64,000 nucleotides of DNA from an uncultured Modestobacter sp. (GCF_947486615.1 NZ_CANKUD010000001.1:62001-126000), one strand, 5' to 3'; counted from the stretch's first letter, positions 7,433 through 16,899 are shown. Program-made: numbers and translations. Notes: generated by a model not told the origin, from the letters alone.

Positions 7433-8963
7433 TCAGCGGCGGGAGCGGTACTCCTCCTGCAACGCGCGCTTGTGCAGCTTCCCGGTCTCGCTGCGGGGCA
7501 GCTCCCGGGCGAAGTCGATCGAGCGCGGGCACTTGTAGGCGGCCAGCCGGCTCCGGCAGTGGGCGTCGAGCTCAGCGGCGAGGTCGGGGCCGGCCGTCGT
7601 CCAGTCGACCGGCTGGACGACGGCCTGGACCTGCTCGCCCATCTCCGGGTGCGGCACACCGAAGACAGCGGCGTCGAGCACGGCCGGGTGCTCGACGAGG
7701 AGGTTCTCGGCCTCCTGCGGATAGATGTTCACCCCGCCGAAGATGATCGTGAACGCCGTCCGGTCGGTGAGGTAGAGGTAGCCGTCCTCGTCCAGGTGAC
7801 CGACGTCGCCGACCGTGGCCCAGCCGCGGGCGTCGAAGGCCGCACTGGTCTTGGCCGGGTCGTGCAGGTAGCTGAAGGGCCGGCCGCCCTCGAACCAGAC
7901 CTGCCCCGTCGCACCGGTCGGGAGCTCCGCGCCGTCCGGGCCGACGATGTGCGGCACCCCGAGCATCGGGCGGCCGACCGACCCGGGGTGGGCCAGCCAC
8001 TCCGGCGTGGTGATGAACGTCGCGCCGATCAGCTCCGAGGAGCTGTAGAACTCCGAGAGGATCGGCCCCCACCAGTCGATCATGGCCCGCTTGATCTCCA
8101 TCGGGCACGGCGCCGCCGCGTGGACGACGGTGCGCAGGCTCGAGACGTCCCACCGCTCGCGCTGGGCGGCCGGCAGCTTGAGCATCCGCACGAACATCGT
8201 CGGCACCATCAGGCTGTGGGTCACCCGGTGCTGCTCGATGGCGCGCAGTGCCTGCTCGGGGTCGAACCGCTCCATGACCACCGAGGTGCCGCCCACCCGG
8301 TGGACAGCGCTGGACCAGACGATCGGTGCCGTGTGGTATAGCGGGGCGGGGGGAGAGGTAGACGTCGCCCTCGCCGAACCCGATCGCCCGGAGGAACGCG
8401 ATGGTGGGGTCCGACGCCAGCGAGATCGGCTGGGCGGTGAAGTCCCGCTTGATCCCCTTCGGCTGCCCGGTCGTCCCGCTGGAGTACTGCAGCAGGTCGC
8501 CCTCGCACTCGTCGTCGACCGGCGTGACCGGCCGGCTCGCCACCGCGTCGGCGTAGGAGTCCCAGCCCGGCAGGTCCGGGCCGATCATCAGGCGGGTGCT
8601 GACCCCGGGAGTCATGTCCGGTCCGAGGCTGCCGGCCAGCCCGGCCGTCGCCTCGCTCATCACCAGCACCTGGGCGCCGCTGTCGGCGAGCACGTACGCC
8701 GCCTCGGCCGGGGTGAGCGCCGGGTTCAGCGGAACGACGTAGAGCCCGGAGCGGCGGGTGCCCCAGTAGACCTCGTGGTACCGCGCGTTGTTCTCCATGC
8801 AGATCGCCACGACGTCGCCGGGCCGCAGCCCCAGGTCGCGGAACAGGTGCGCCGCCCGGTTGGACCGCTCGTCGAGCTGGCGGTACGTGACGACCTCTCC
8901 GCTGCCGGCCATGACGACGGCCGGGCGGTCGGGTGCGGAGCTGGCGAACGTCGCCGGGTACAT
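7433..8963 (-). pseudogene. Acyl-CoA synthetase interrupted by one extra base
   Basis: Two overlapping frames together make one complete AMP-forming acyl-CoA synthetase. The N-terminal half (from ATG 8963, GGAGGGG upstream) includes the P-loop LQYSSGTTGQPKGIKR. The C-terminal half (to the stop at 7433) includes EFYSSSELIGATF, the YLTDRTAFTIIFGGVNIYP hinge and the final ETGKLHKRAL with the catalytic lysine. The frames switch at the six-G run 8348-8353: with five Gs the protein reads straight through as 509 residues, a normal family length. All motifs are intact, so the mutation is recent, or it is a homopolymer sequencing error. The product would activate a carboxylic acid to its CoA thioester. 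Confidence 0.85.
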
Positions 8964-8989
8964 GGCCCCTCCGGGGTCGGGACGGCGAC

Positions 8990-10207
8990 TCAGAGGATGA
9001 CGGAGGAGGTCTTCAGCTCGATGATCTCGTCGTAGTCCAGGCCCAGGTCCAGCAGCACCTCGTCGGTGTGCTGACCGTGGTCGGGCGCCCGGACCAGGTC
9101 CGGCGGCGTCTCGTCGAACTGCACCGGGTTGGCCACCAGGGAGTACTCGAAGCCCTCGTCGGTGGTCACCGGACGCACGTACCCGTTGGCGACGACCTGC
9201 TGGTCGGCCAGCACCTCAGCCGGTGTCTGCAGCACGGCCCAGACGCCCTTGGTCATCGTGAGGCGCTCGCGCCACTCGGCCAGCGGGCGGGCGGCGAAGG
9301 CCTTGCGGAGCTCCTCGATGCACTCGACGCGGTTCTGGAACCGCGCCCCGGCGGTGGCGAACCGCGGGTCGTCGAGGAAGTCGGAACGCTCGACGATCGC
9401 GGCTACGTCGGGCCAGAAGCGGTCGGCCTGCAGCATCATCAGCTGCAGCCAGCGCCCGTCGCTGGTCTGGTAGTAGTTCATCAGCGGGTTGGGCATGTCC
9501 TTGACGCTGAACCGGGTCAGCTTTTCCTCGCCCATCAGCGCCGTCGCGGTGATGTCCGGGGCGACGTTCCAGACGCCCAGGCCCATCAGCGACACGTCGA
9601 GCACCGAGCCCTCGCCGGTGCGCTCGCGCTTGAACAGCGCTGCGGAGATGCCCCCGGCCAGGGTCAGCCCCCCCATGATGTCGCCGAAGGCAGGCCGCTG
9701 GAACGGCGGGAACTCGGCGTCCGGGCCCTGCAGCATGGCGGCGATGCCGGCGCGGCTCCAGTACACCGCGGAGTCGAAGCCACCGGAGTTCGCCTCCGGT
9801 CCACGGACGCCGTAGCCGGTGCCCCGGGCGTAGACCAGGGAGGGGTTCACCGCCCGCACGTCCTCGACGGACAGCCGGAGGCGCTCCAGGCTCCCGGGCA
9901 GCAGGTTGGTGAGGAAGACGTCGGCGCCGGCGATGAGCCGCAGCAGCAGATCCCGGCCGGCCTCGCTGGCGACGTCCAGGCCGACGCTCTTCTTCCCGCG
10001 GTTGGGCTGCTCCATCATGAAGCTGACGCCACCGGGACCCGCCGTGCCGAGGGCGCCGACGTTCAGGCCCCGCTGCGGGTCGCCGGTCTCCGGGTGCTCG
10101 ATCTTGATGACCTCCGCACCCCAGTCGGCGAGCACCGCCCCGGCCGACGGGACGAACGTCCACCCCGCGAGTTCGACGACACGGACGCCCTGCATGACAT
10201 TGCTCAT
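8990..10207 (-). CDS. CaiB/BaiF-type (class III) CoA-transferase
   Basis: A 405-residue protein with the class III CoA-transferase layout: N-terminal GVRVVELAGWTFVPSAG, ADWGAEVIKIEHPETGDPQRG, then NRGKKSVGLDV and the NPSLVYARGTGYG region, where these enzymes carry a catalytic Asp nearby. It moves CoA between acids without ATP. A GAGGAG precedes the ATG at 10207. A close paralogue is at 30895-32109. It is upstream of the acyl-CoA synthetase on the same strand, and it is divergent from the small gene at 10451, with a palindromic element between. Confidence 0.9.
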   Translation of the reverse strand: MSNVMQGVRVVELAGWTFVPSAGAVLADWGAEVIKIEHPETGDPQRGLNVGALGTAGPGGVSFMMEQPNRGKKSVGLDVASEAGRDLLLRLIAGADVFLTNLLPGSLERLRLSVEDVRAVNPSLVYARGTGYGVRGPEANSGGFDSAVYWSRAGIAAMLQGPDAEFPPFQRPAFGDIMGGLTLAGGISAALFKRERTGEGSVLDVSLMGLGVWNVAPDITATALMGEEKLTRFSVKDMPNPLMNYYQTSDGRWLQLMMLQADRFWPDVAAIVERSDFLDDPRFATAGARFQNRVECIEELRKAFAARPLAEWRERLTMTKGVWAVLQTPAEVLADQQVVANGYVRPVTTDEGFEYSLVANPVQFDETPPDLVRAPDHGQHTDEVLLDLGLDYDEIIELKTSSVIL

Positions 10208-10325
10208 CTGTGCTCCTCAGCGTGCTTGGTCCGGCGTCGACGGGCACCGGAGGGCCGCGACTCGGTGTGACGGTAGCCACGTCGTCGGACACGGGTCAAC
10301 GGCTGGGTCCGCGATTTCTGGCACC

Positions 10326-10367
10326 GTGTACATGTCATCTGGCTCACTATCTGACATGCTGTGTACC
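10326..10367. promoter_or_regulatory. Imperfect palindrome with TGTACA and TGTCA arms in a divergent promoter region
   Basis: The left arm GTGTACATGTCA (10326-10337) faces a right arm at 10353-10366 whose complement is GTACACAGCATGTCA. The right-hand copy continues to TGTCAGAT (minus strand, 10349-10356). It sits between the CoA-transferase (start 10207) and the gene at 10451. The same elements occur at 13316-13333 and 29947-29964. It is probably an operator; the protein that binds it is unknown. Confidence 0.5.
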
Positions 10368-10450
10368 GGTGCAGCCTGGCTCAGCTTCCCGCTGCGTTTG
10401 CCAGCGGCTGCCGGCCGGACACCGATGACACCAGACGCTTGGAGGTCCCC

Positions 10451-10759
10451 ATGGAGTTGAAGCCCGGCACGCGCCTGCGCAGCCAGGTCGGCCCGACCGA
10501 GGTCGTGGTGGTGAAGTCGCCCGGTGGCGACCTCGCCCTGGCCTGCGGCGGCCAGCCGATGATCCCCGCCGGTGACGTGCCCGCCGAGGGGCTGACGGTC
10601 GCCGAGACGGCGTCGGACAGCACTCAGCTCGGCAAGCGCTACACCGACCCCGACGAGCGCGTCGAACTGCTGGTGACCAAGCCAGGGGTCGGCACGCTCG
10701 CCCTCGACGGGGTGGGGCTGGGCCTCAAGCAGGCCAAGCCCCTGCCCGCGAGCGACTGA
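10451..10759 (+). CDS. Small conserved-looking protein in an acyl-CoA synthetase operon, unknown function
   Basis: A 102-residue protein whose ATG follows GGAGG by five bases. The first half (KPGTRLRSQVGPTEVVVVK, then ALACGGQPM) looks like a small all-beta domain; there is one Cys only, so it is not a metal ribbon. I do not recognise the family. It ends 17 bases before the acyl-CoA synthetase start and is surely in the same operon, which suggests an accessory role in CoA-thioester formation. Confidence 0.65.
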   Translation: MELKPGTRLRSQVGPTEVVVVKSPGGDLALACGGQPMIPAGDVPAEGLTVAETASDSTQLGKRYTDPDERVELLVTKPGVGTLALDGVGLGLKQAKPLPASD

Positions 10760-10776
10760 GGCCCGGGACGACGAGC

Positions 10777-12276
10777 ATGGCCATCACCCTGCTGCTGGAC
10801 CTCGCGGAGTCCATGGACCCCGAGCGCCTCGCCGTCGGTCTGCGCCAGGAGGAGATCACCGCCCAGCGGCTCAGCGCGCTGACCACGGGCGGCGCCGCCC
10901 TGATCGCCGCCAGCGGCGCCCGGTCGGTGGCCTTCATCGGGGTCAACAGCCCCGCGTTCCCGGTGGCGATGTTCGCCGCCGCGCGCGCCGGGGTGCCGAT
11001 CGCCCCGCTGAACTACCGGTTGGCCGAGGGGGCGCTGCAGGAGCTCGTCGCCCGGCTGGACGCACCGCTGGTCGTCGTGGACGAGGCGTACCTGCCGGTC
11101 GTGTCCGGCTGTGGCGTCCCCGTGCTGGTCACCTCCGAGTTCATGGCCCGCTGTGCCACCGAGCCGGCCGTGGACCTGCCCGACGTCGACGACGCCGACC
11201 CGGCGGTGCTGCTGTTCACGAGTGGCACCACGGCAGCTCCGAAGTGCGTGGTCCTCCGGCACCAGAATTTGCAGTCCTACGTGCTGCAGACGGTCGAGCC
11301 GGGCAGCGCCGCAGAGGGTGACTCCGCGCTGGTCAGCGTGCCCACGTACCACGTCGCCGGCGTCGGCACCGTGCTGACGAACGTCTTCGCCGGCCGTCGG
11401 CTGCTCTACCTGCCCAACTTCACGCCTCGATCCTGGCTGGACCTGGTCCGCCAGGAGGAGGTCTCGTTCGCGATGCTGGTGCCCACGATGCTGGCCCGGA
11501 TCCTGGACGAGCTGGGCGGCGAGGTGCCCGACCTCCCGGCGTTGCGGACCCTGGCCTACGGCGGCGCGCGCATGCCGCAGCCGGTCCTGGAGCGGGCGTT
11601 GCGGGCCTTCCCCGCGGTGGACTTCGTCAACGCCTACGGATTGACCGAGACCAGCTCGACCATCGCCGTCCTCGGTCCAGAGGACCACCGGATCGCCTTC
11701 TCCAGCGACGACCCGGCCGTCCGCGCTCGGCTCGGCTCGGTGGGCCGGCTGATCCCGGGGATGGAGGGCCAGGTCCGCGACTTCGACCGGGTGGTCCCCG
11801 CCGGGGAGGAAGGCGAATTGTGGGTCCGCGGCGAGCAGGTGTCCGGCGAGTACGAGGGGCAGGGTTCCGTGCTGGACGAGGCGGGCTGGTTCCCCACCCG
11901 GGACCGGGCGCGGATGGACGAGGACGGCTACGTCTTCGTCCTCGGCCGCTCCGACGACGTGATCATCCGCGGCGGGGAGAACATCGCCCCGGCCGAGGTC
12001 GAGGACGTGCTGCTGCGGCACCCCGGCGTGGCCGAGGTCGCGGTCATCGGCCTGCCCGACGAGGAGTGGGGTGAGTGCCTGGCTGCCGTCGTCGTGCCGG
12101 CCACAGGTGCCGCCTGCGACGTCGAGGAGCTCCGGGAGTGGGTGCGCAGTCGGCTGCGCTCGGCCAAGACCCCGGACCGGATCGTCTTCCGCGGCGAGCT
12201 CCCGCACACCGACACGGGCAAGCTGCTGCGCCGGAAGCTCTACAGCGAGTTCACCACCGCACCGGCGGGGTCGTGA
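10777..12276 (+). CDS. AMP-forming acyl-CoA synthetase
   Basis: A 499-residue member of the ANL superfamily. The P-loop LLFTSGTTAAPKCVVLRH is at about residues 145-162, the YGLTETSS motif at about 287, the hinge RSDDVIIRGGENIAP near residue 395 and the terminal DTGKLLRRKL with the catalytic Lys near residue 483. It would make an acyl-adenylate and then the CoA thioester. It is somewhat short and has a compact N-terminal domain. Unlike the copy at 7433-8963 it is intact. The ribosome site is weak, so coupling to the preceding small gene is likely. Confidence 0.9.
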   Translation: MAITLLLDLAESMDPERLAVGLRQEEITAQRLSALTTGGAALIAASGARSVAFIGVNSPAFPVAMFAAARAGVPIAPLNYRLAEGALQELVARLDAPLVVVDEAYLPVVSGCGVPVLVTSEFMARCATEPAVDLPDVDDADPAVLLFTSGTTAAPKCVVLRHQNLQSYVLQTVEPGSAAEGDSALVSVPTYHVAGVGTVLTNVFAGRRLLYLPNFTPRSWLDLVRQEEVSFAMLVPTMLARILDELGGEVPDLPALRTLAYGGARMPQPVLERALRAFPAVDFVNAYGLTETSSTIAVLGPEDHRIAFSSDDPAVRARLGSVGRLIPGMEGQVRDFDRVVPAGEEGELWVRGEQVSGEYEGQGSVLDEAGWFPTRDRARMDEDGYVFVLGRSDDVIIRGGENIAPAEVEDVLLRHPGVAEVAVIGLPDEEWGECLAAVVVPATGAACDVEELREWVRSRLRSAKTPDRIVFRGELPHTDTGKLLRRKLYSEFTTAPAGS

Positions 12277-12278
12277 CC

Positions 12279-12314
12279 GCGTCGCCGGCCCGACCCCGAT
12301 CGGACCGGCGACGC
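12279..12314. terminator. Bidirectional hairpin between convergent genes
   Basis: A 10-bp perfect stem (GCGTCGCCGG and its complement) with a 16-base loop fills the gap between the acyl-CoA synthetase and the enoyl-CoA hydratase. Confidence 0.6.
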
Positions 12315-12327
12315 AGGCGTCAGGGGG

Positions 12328-13140
12328 TCAGCGGGCCTGCCATTGAGGAGCGCGCTTCTCGGCGAACGCCCGCGGTCCCTCCTTGGCGTCCTCCGACGTC
12401 GCCACCGCGGCCATCTCGCGCTCGGTGAGCGCCCAGAGCCGCGTCTCGTCCGGGCGGGTGCCGTTCTCGATGCCGTAGGCGATCCGCTTGGATGCCTGCA
12501 CCGCCAGGGGCGCGTTCGCCGCGATCTGCTCGGCGAGCTCGACCGCCCGGTCCAGGACGGTGCCGGCGGGCACCACCTGGTTGACCAGCCCCCAGCGCAG
12601 CGCCTCCTGCGCGGTGAGCGGCTCCCCGGTGAGCAGCGCGTGCATCGCCACTTTGGGCGGCAGCTGGGAGACCAGCCGGAACGTGCCGCCGGCCGCGGCG
12701 ATCAGCCCCCGCTTGACCTCCGGCAGGCCGAAGGTGGCCGTCTCGACCGCCACCACCAGGTCGCAGGAGAGCGCGAGCTCGGTACCGCCGCCCAGCGCCG
12801 CGCCGTTGACCGCGGCGATCGTCGGCTTGGAGGTCACGTGGTTGACGAACCCGGCGAAGCTCCAATGCTCCTTGCCCTCGGGCAGGATCCGCTCGCCGCG
12901 GGAGAGCGCCTTGAGGTCCGCGCCGGCGCTGAACGCCGCGTCGCCGGCGCCGGTCAGCACCAGGGCCCGGATCTCTGGGTCGTGCTCCGCCTGCTCGACC
13001 GCGTCCCCGACCTGCAGGCAGACGTCCTGGTCGACGGCGTTGCGTGCCTGGGGCCGGTTCAGCGTGACGACGAGGACGTGCCCCCGCCGCTCGACCAGGA
13101 CCTTCGGCGCGGATGTGCCCGGTTCTGCCGGTGTCGTCAT
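12328..13140 (-). CDS. Enoyl-CoA hydratase/isomerase family protein
   Basis: A 270-residue crotonase-fold protein. The oxyanion-hole motifs are present: SAGADLKAL (about 70) and AAVNGAALGGGTELALSCDL (about 110-129). The glutamate at the start of GGGTE and the later PEVKRGLIAAAGG match hydratase-type active sites. It would add water to an enoyl-CoA in a beta-oxidation-like pathway. The ATG at 13140 has GGAAGG upstream. It is divergent from the acyl-CoA dehydrogenase pair, with a TGTACAC/TGTCAGAC element between them. Confidence 0.85.
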   Translation of the reverse strand: MTTPAEPGTSAPKVLVERRGHVLVVTLNRPQARNAVDQDVCLQVGDAVEQAEHDPEIRALVLTGAGDAAFSAGADLKALSRGERILPEGKEHWSFAGFVNHVTSKPTIAAVNGAALGGGTELALSCDLVVAVETATFGLPEVKRGLIAAAGGTFRLVSQLPPKVAMHALLTGEPLTAQEALRWGLVNQVVPAGTVLDRAVELAEQIAANAPLAVQASKRIAYGIENGTRPDETRLWALTEREMAAVATSEDAKEGPRAFAEKRAPQWQAR

Positions 13141-13315
13141 CGTGGTGTGCCTTCCTCGCGTACGGCCCCGGCGCCGAGCTGCCGGGGCGGCTGTCCGGCC
13201 CGGCGGAGAGGCTGCGGACCGGTGGTCCGCGACGCTCCCGGTCCGTGCCGGAACGGGTGGGTGGGGGTTGGCGTACAGCGGCCGGGACGGGCTACCGTGT
13301 CGCCAGTCCGCTGAT

Positions 13316-13333
13316 GTGTACACGATGTCAGAC
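13316..13333 (+). promoter_or_regulatory. TGTACAC-TGTCAGAC element
   Basis: GTGTACACGATGTCAGAC lies between the enoyl-CoA hydratase (start 13140, leftward) and the acyl-CoA dehydrogenase (start 13384, rightward), about 50 bases before the latter. It matches the element at 29947-29964 at 16 of 18 positions. Confidence 0.5.
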
Positions 13334-13383
13334 GGATGCCGTGGCCGCCGGCAGCGGCTGATCCGGACGGGATGGAGAGCCCA

Positions 13384-14538
13384 GTGACCGACGTGGCCGC
13401 ACGGCCGGCTCCGGCCGACGTGGTGCAGGAACTGCGGAACTTCCTCGCCGGGCCCGGTGCGGACCTGCGGGCCCGCTGGGGACGGTCGACGTCGTTCGAG
13501 GCGCGGCTGGACTGGCAGCGCACGCTGGCCGCCGGTGGCTGGGCCGCGCTGGGCTGGCCGGAGGAGTTCGGGGGCCGTGGGCTGGGCGTCCGCGACCGGG
13601 TCGCCTGCGGCCTGGAGCTGGCTGCCGCCTGGGCGCCGGTGCTCGCCGGCGTCCTGGGCGTCAACAACGTGGGGCCGGCCCTGATGGCCTTCGGCACCGA
13701 GGAGCAGCAGGCCAGCCTGCCGAAGATCCTGACCACCGAGGAGATCTGGTGCCAGGGCTTCAGCGAGCCCGGAGCCGGCAGCGACCTGGCCTCGCTGCGC
13801 ACCAGGGCGGTGGCCGACGGCGATGACTTCGTCATCAACGGGCAGAAGATCTGGACGTCGGAGGGCATGGAGGCCACGCACTGCCTGCTGCTGGCCCGCA
13901 CCGACCCCGACGCACCCAAGCACCGGGGCATCAGCGCGCTGACGATCCGGATGGACACCCCCGGGATCGAGCGCCGGCCGATCCGGATGATCACCGGTGA
14001 GTCCGGCTTCGCCGAGGTCTTCTTCACCGACGTCCGGGTGCCGCGCAGCAGCCTGCTGGGCCCGCTGCACCGCGGGTGGGACGTCACCATGGCCACCCTC
14101 GCGCACGAGCGGGCCGGCGTGATCGGCCTCGCCGCCGAGCTCGAGCACAACGTGACCGCGGAGCTGTCCGGCGCGCTGGGCACCACCACCGCCGCGGAGG
14201 GACCGCAGGCGCCGCTGCTGCGCCAGGAGATCGCCCGCCGCTACGCCGACGCCCGCATCGCCGGGCTGCTGGGTCTGCGGGCGCTCGCCGACGAGGAGCG
14301 GGGAGCGCCACCCGGACCGGAGCAGACCCTGATCAAGCTGGCCTGGGGCAGGGCCGTGGAACGGGTGGCCGCCACCCTGCTCGAGGCCGCCGGTCCGGAC
14401 GCGCAGCGCGCCGGGAGCGCGGCGATGGCCTACCTGCGGGCGCCGGCGGCCACGATCGCCGGCGGCACCACCGAGGTGCTCAAGACCCTGGTGGGGGAGC
14501 GGGTCCTGGGCCTGCCGCGCGAGCCGAGGCCGGTGTGA
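13384..14538 (+). CDS. Acyl-CoA dehydrogenase (first of an adjacent pair)
   Basis: A 384-residue flavoprotein of the acyl-CoA dehydrogenase family. The FAD/substrate signature WCQGFSEPGAGSDLASLRT (about 120) and the C-terminal IAGGTTEVLKTLVGERVLG are clear. The C-terminal motif that carries the base in MCAD-type enzymes (YEGT) reads AGGT here, so the usual Glu is missing at that place. Start choice: GTG 13384 has GGAGA five bases upstream; ATG 13372 is also possible. A second dehydrogenase follows after 81 bases. Adjacent pairs like this in actinobacteria often form alpha2beta2 enzymes (established for steroid side-chain dehydrogenases such as FadE28-FadE29); applying that here is inference. 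Confidence 0.85.
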   Translation: MTDVAARPAPADVVQELRNFLAGPGADLRARWGRSTSFEARLDWQRTLAAGGWAALGWPEEFGGRGLGVRDRVACGLELAAAWAPVLAGVLGVNNVGPALMAFGTEEQQASLPKILTTEEIWCQGFSEPGAGSDLASLRTRAVADGDDFVINGQKIWTSEGMEATHCLLLARTDPDAPKHRGISALTIRMDTPGIERRPIRMITGESGFAEVFFTDVRVPRSSLLGPLHRGWDVTMATLAHERAGVIGLAAELEHNVTAELSGALGTTTAAEGPQAPLLRQEIARRYADARIAGLLGLRALADEERGAPPGPEQTLIKLAWGRAVERVAATLLEAAGPDAQRAGSAAMAYLRAPAATIAGGTTEVLKTLVGERVLGLPREPRPV

Positions 14539-14619
14539 CCCCGGACCTGCCGGCCACGGCACCGCGCACGACCGCACCCCGCGCCGCGCACCGGCCCATG
14601 ACCCCGGAGGGGATCCGCT

Positions 14620-15801
14620 GTGTCTTCTGACCTGCAGGAACGCGTCGACCTGGCACGCACCGTCGCCGAGCTCCTGGCCGACCTGGGCGGCGAGGAACGG
14701 CTGCGGGAGGTGGTGGCCGGGGACGGCTGGGACGAAGCGCTGTGGCGCCGGGTCCTCGACCTCGGGGTGCTCGAGCTCGCACTCGCCGCCAACCGCGACG
14801 CCGACGGCGGCTCCTACGCCGACCTCGCCGTCGTCTTCGCCGAGCTGGGCCGGGCGCTGGCACCGGTGCCCGCGCTGACCACGGTGGCCGTGGCGACCGT
14901 GCTCGACCTCAGCGGCACGCCGGCCGCCGCAGAGCTGGCCGAGGACGTGGTCTCCGGCCGGGTCCGGGCCGCGCTCGTCCTCCCCGGCGACGGCGGCACC
15001 TGGGGCGGGCGCACCCCACTCCGCGCCCGGTCGACGAACGGCGCGTGGACCGTGGACGGCACCGTCGAGCTGGTCACCGACGCGCCGGGCGTCGACCAGC
15101 TGGTCGTGCTGGCCGACACCGACGACGGAGCGTGCTTCTTCGTGGTCCCCACCGGACCGGCGGTGACGATCACGCCGGTGCCGGCGCTGGACCTCACCCG
15201 GACGCTGGGATCGGTGGCGCTGACCGCCGCGCCGGCCACTCCGCTGACCACCCCGGACCGGACCGACGCCGTGCTGGCCCGGACGCTGGACGTGTGTGCC
15301 GGCCTGCTGGCCGCAGAGAGCGCCGGACTTGCCCGCCGGGCGCTGGACTCGGCGGTGGACTACGCCAAGATCCGGGTCCAGTTCGACCGGCCGATCGGGT
15401 CCTTCCAGGCGGTGAAGCACTCCTGTGCGGAGATGCTGCTGATGGTCGAGGGGGCACGCTGCCTCGCCGACGCGGCGGCGGACGCGCTGGACGAGGGCGA
15501 CCCCGGTGCAGCATCGCTGGCCGCCGGGGTCGCCCGGGGCTACGCCGGGGAGACCGCCGTGGAGTGCGCCGAGCGGTGCCTGCACCTGCACGGCGGGATC
15601 GGCTTCACCTGGGAGCACGTCTCCCACCTGGTGGTCCGCCGGGCTAAGAGCGACGCGGTGCGGTTCGGTCGACCCGCCGAGCACTGGGACCGGGTCGCCC
15701 GTCGACTGGCCACCGGGACACCGGGCGCCGCCCCCGCCGTGGCTGCCGCCGCCGTCGCTGACCCGGCCGTCGAGGCGGCCGTCGGCGCGCCGGTCGGCTG
15801 A
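14620..15801 (+). CDS. Acyl-CoA dehydrogenase (second of an adjacent pair)
   Basis: A 393-residue member of the acyl-CoA dehydrogenase family with a divergent N-terminal half and a typical C-terminal helical domain: YAKIRVQFDRPIGSFQAVKH (about 247-266) and HLHGGIGFTWEHVSHLVVRR (about 325-344). The HGGIGFTWE motif is typical of actinobacterial FadE partners. The lost FAD-contact motif in the middle supports a role as one half of a heteromer with the preceding gene. The GTG start has GGAGGGG 7 bases before it. The last 30 residues are an Ala/Val/Pro-rich tail. Confidence 0.85.
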   Translation: MSSDLQERVDLARTVAELLADLGGEERLREVVAGDGWDEALWRRVLDLGVLELALAANRDADGGSYADLAVVFAELGRALAPVPALTTVAVATVLDLSGTPAAAELAEDVVSGRVRAALVLPGDGGTWGGRTPLRARSTNGAWTVDGTVELVTDAPGVDQLVVLADTDDGACFFVVPTGPAVTITPVPALDLTRTLGSVALTAAPATPLTTPDRTDAVLARTLDVCAGLLAAESAGLARRALDSAVDYAKIRVQFDRPIGSFQAVKHSCAEMLLMVEGARCLADAAADALDEGDPGAASLAAGVARGYAGETAVECAERCLHLHGGIGFTWEHVSHLVVRRAKSDAVRFGRPAEHWDRVARRLATGTPGAAPAVAAAAVADPAVEAAVGAPVG

Positions 15802-15815
15802 GCGGTCGTACCGGG

Positions 15816-16829
15816 ATGCGCACCGCTCCGCTCCGCGCGGCCGAGGAGTCGGTCGTCGAGGTCCGCGGCCCGTGGTTCGAGGAACTGCACGTCGGTCAGG
15901 TGTTCGACACGGCGCCGGCGGTGACCTTGACCGACGGACAGGCCGCCGTCCACCAGGCGGTCCTCGGTGACCGGTTGCGGCTCCCGCTGTCCGAGCCGCT
16001 GGCCACGGAGGTGATCGGCCGCGGTCGGATCGCAGCCCCGGGACTGGTGTGGGACGTGGCGATCGGCCAGTCGACGGTGGTGACCCAGCGGGTCCGGGCC
16101 AACCTCTTCTACCGCGGTCTCGTGCTGCGCCGGTCGCCGGTCATCGGCGACACGCTGAGCACGCGGACCGAGATCGTGGCCCTCAAGCAGAACCGGGCGC
16201 GGCCGGACCGGCCGGCCACCGGGCTGGCGGCGCTGCGGATCACGACGGTCGACCAGGCCGACCGCCCGGTGCTGGACTTCTGGCGGTGCGCGATGATCCC
16301 GCTCGCCGATCCGGCCGCGGTCACCGGGCACGACGACGACCTCGCCGCCGTCGGCCGGGCCGTGACGGACGAGGACCTGCGCTCCGCGGTGGCGGGCTGG
16401 TCATTGCCGGCGGCCGTCGGGCCGGTCGTGCGGGCCGGGCAGCGGTACCGGGTCGACGGCCGGGACGTCGTCTCCTCCGCCCCCGAGCTCGCCCGGCTGA
16501 GCCTGAACGTGGCCGCGGTGCACCACGACGCGCACCGCGCCGGCGGCCGCCGGCTGGTCTACGGCGGGCACACGATCGGCGTCGCGCTGGGACAGGCGAC
16601 GCGCGCCCTGCCGGGCCTGCTGACCGTGGTCGGCTGGCACTCCTGCGACCACCTGGCCCCGGTGCACGAGGGCGACCTGCTGGCCAGCGCGCTGGACGTC
16701 GAACGGGTCGACGAGCTGCCGTCCGGTGGGCGGCTGCTGCACCTGCGGTCCCAGGTCACCGCCGAGCCCGCGGACGGTGGACCTGCCGTGCCCGTGCTCG
16801 ACTGGCGGTTCGTGGCCGTGGCCGGCTGA
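15816..16829 (+). CDS. Double-hotdog MaoC-like hydratase
   Basis: A 337-residue protein with two hotdog halves. The N-terminal half has the MaoC-like opening WFEELHVGQVFDTAPAVTLT, and the C-terminal half has the helix-strand stretch YGGHTIGVALGQATRALPG and then WHSCDHLAPVHEGD. It would hydrate an enoyl-CoA made by the dehydrogenase pair just upstream. The gap to the preceding gene is only 14 bases and there is no strong ribosome site, so translation is probably coupled. The partial gene at 1-89 may be of the same family. Confidence 0.75.
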   Translation: MRTAPLRAAEESVVEVRGPWFEELHVGQVFDTAPAVTLTDGQAAVHQAVLGDRLRLPLSEPLATEVIGRGRIAAPGLVWDVAIGQSTVVTQRVRANLFYRGLVLRRSPVIGDTLSTRTEIVALKQNRARPDRPATGLAALRITTVDQADRPVLDFWRCAMIPLADPAAVTGHDDDLAAVGRAVTDEDLRSAVAGWSLPAAVGPVVRAGQRYRVDGRDVVSSAPELARLSLNVAAVHHDAHRAGGRRLVYGGHTIGVALGQATRALPGLLTVVGWHSCDHLAPVHEGDLLASALDVERVDELPSGGRLLHLRSQVTAEPADGGPAVPVLDWRFVAVAG

Positions 16830-16899
16830 ACCACGGCCGTTTCAGACATCGAGCAAACTGCGGGTCCGGGAAGCGGGCCGAGCAGGGGAGGAGTTCGGC

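Noticed and set aside
14598-14630. A ten-codon ORF overlapping the start of the second acyl-CoA dehydrogenase
   Set aside because: It has no ribosome site of its own; the GGAGGGG inside it serves the real gene.
12328-15684. An open minus-strand frame of 1118 codons extending upstream of the enoyl-CoA hydratase
   Set aside because: Only the first-described 270 codons are coding; the rest is an antisense shadow of the two acyl-CoA dehydrogenases, common in very GC-rich DNA.
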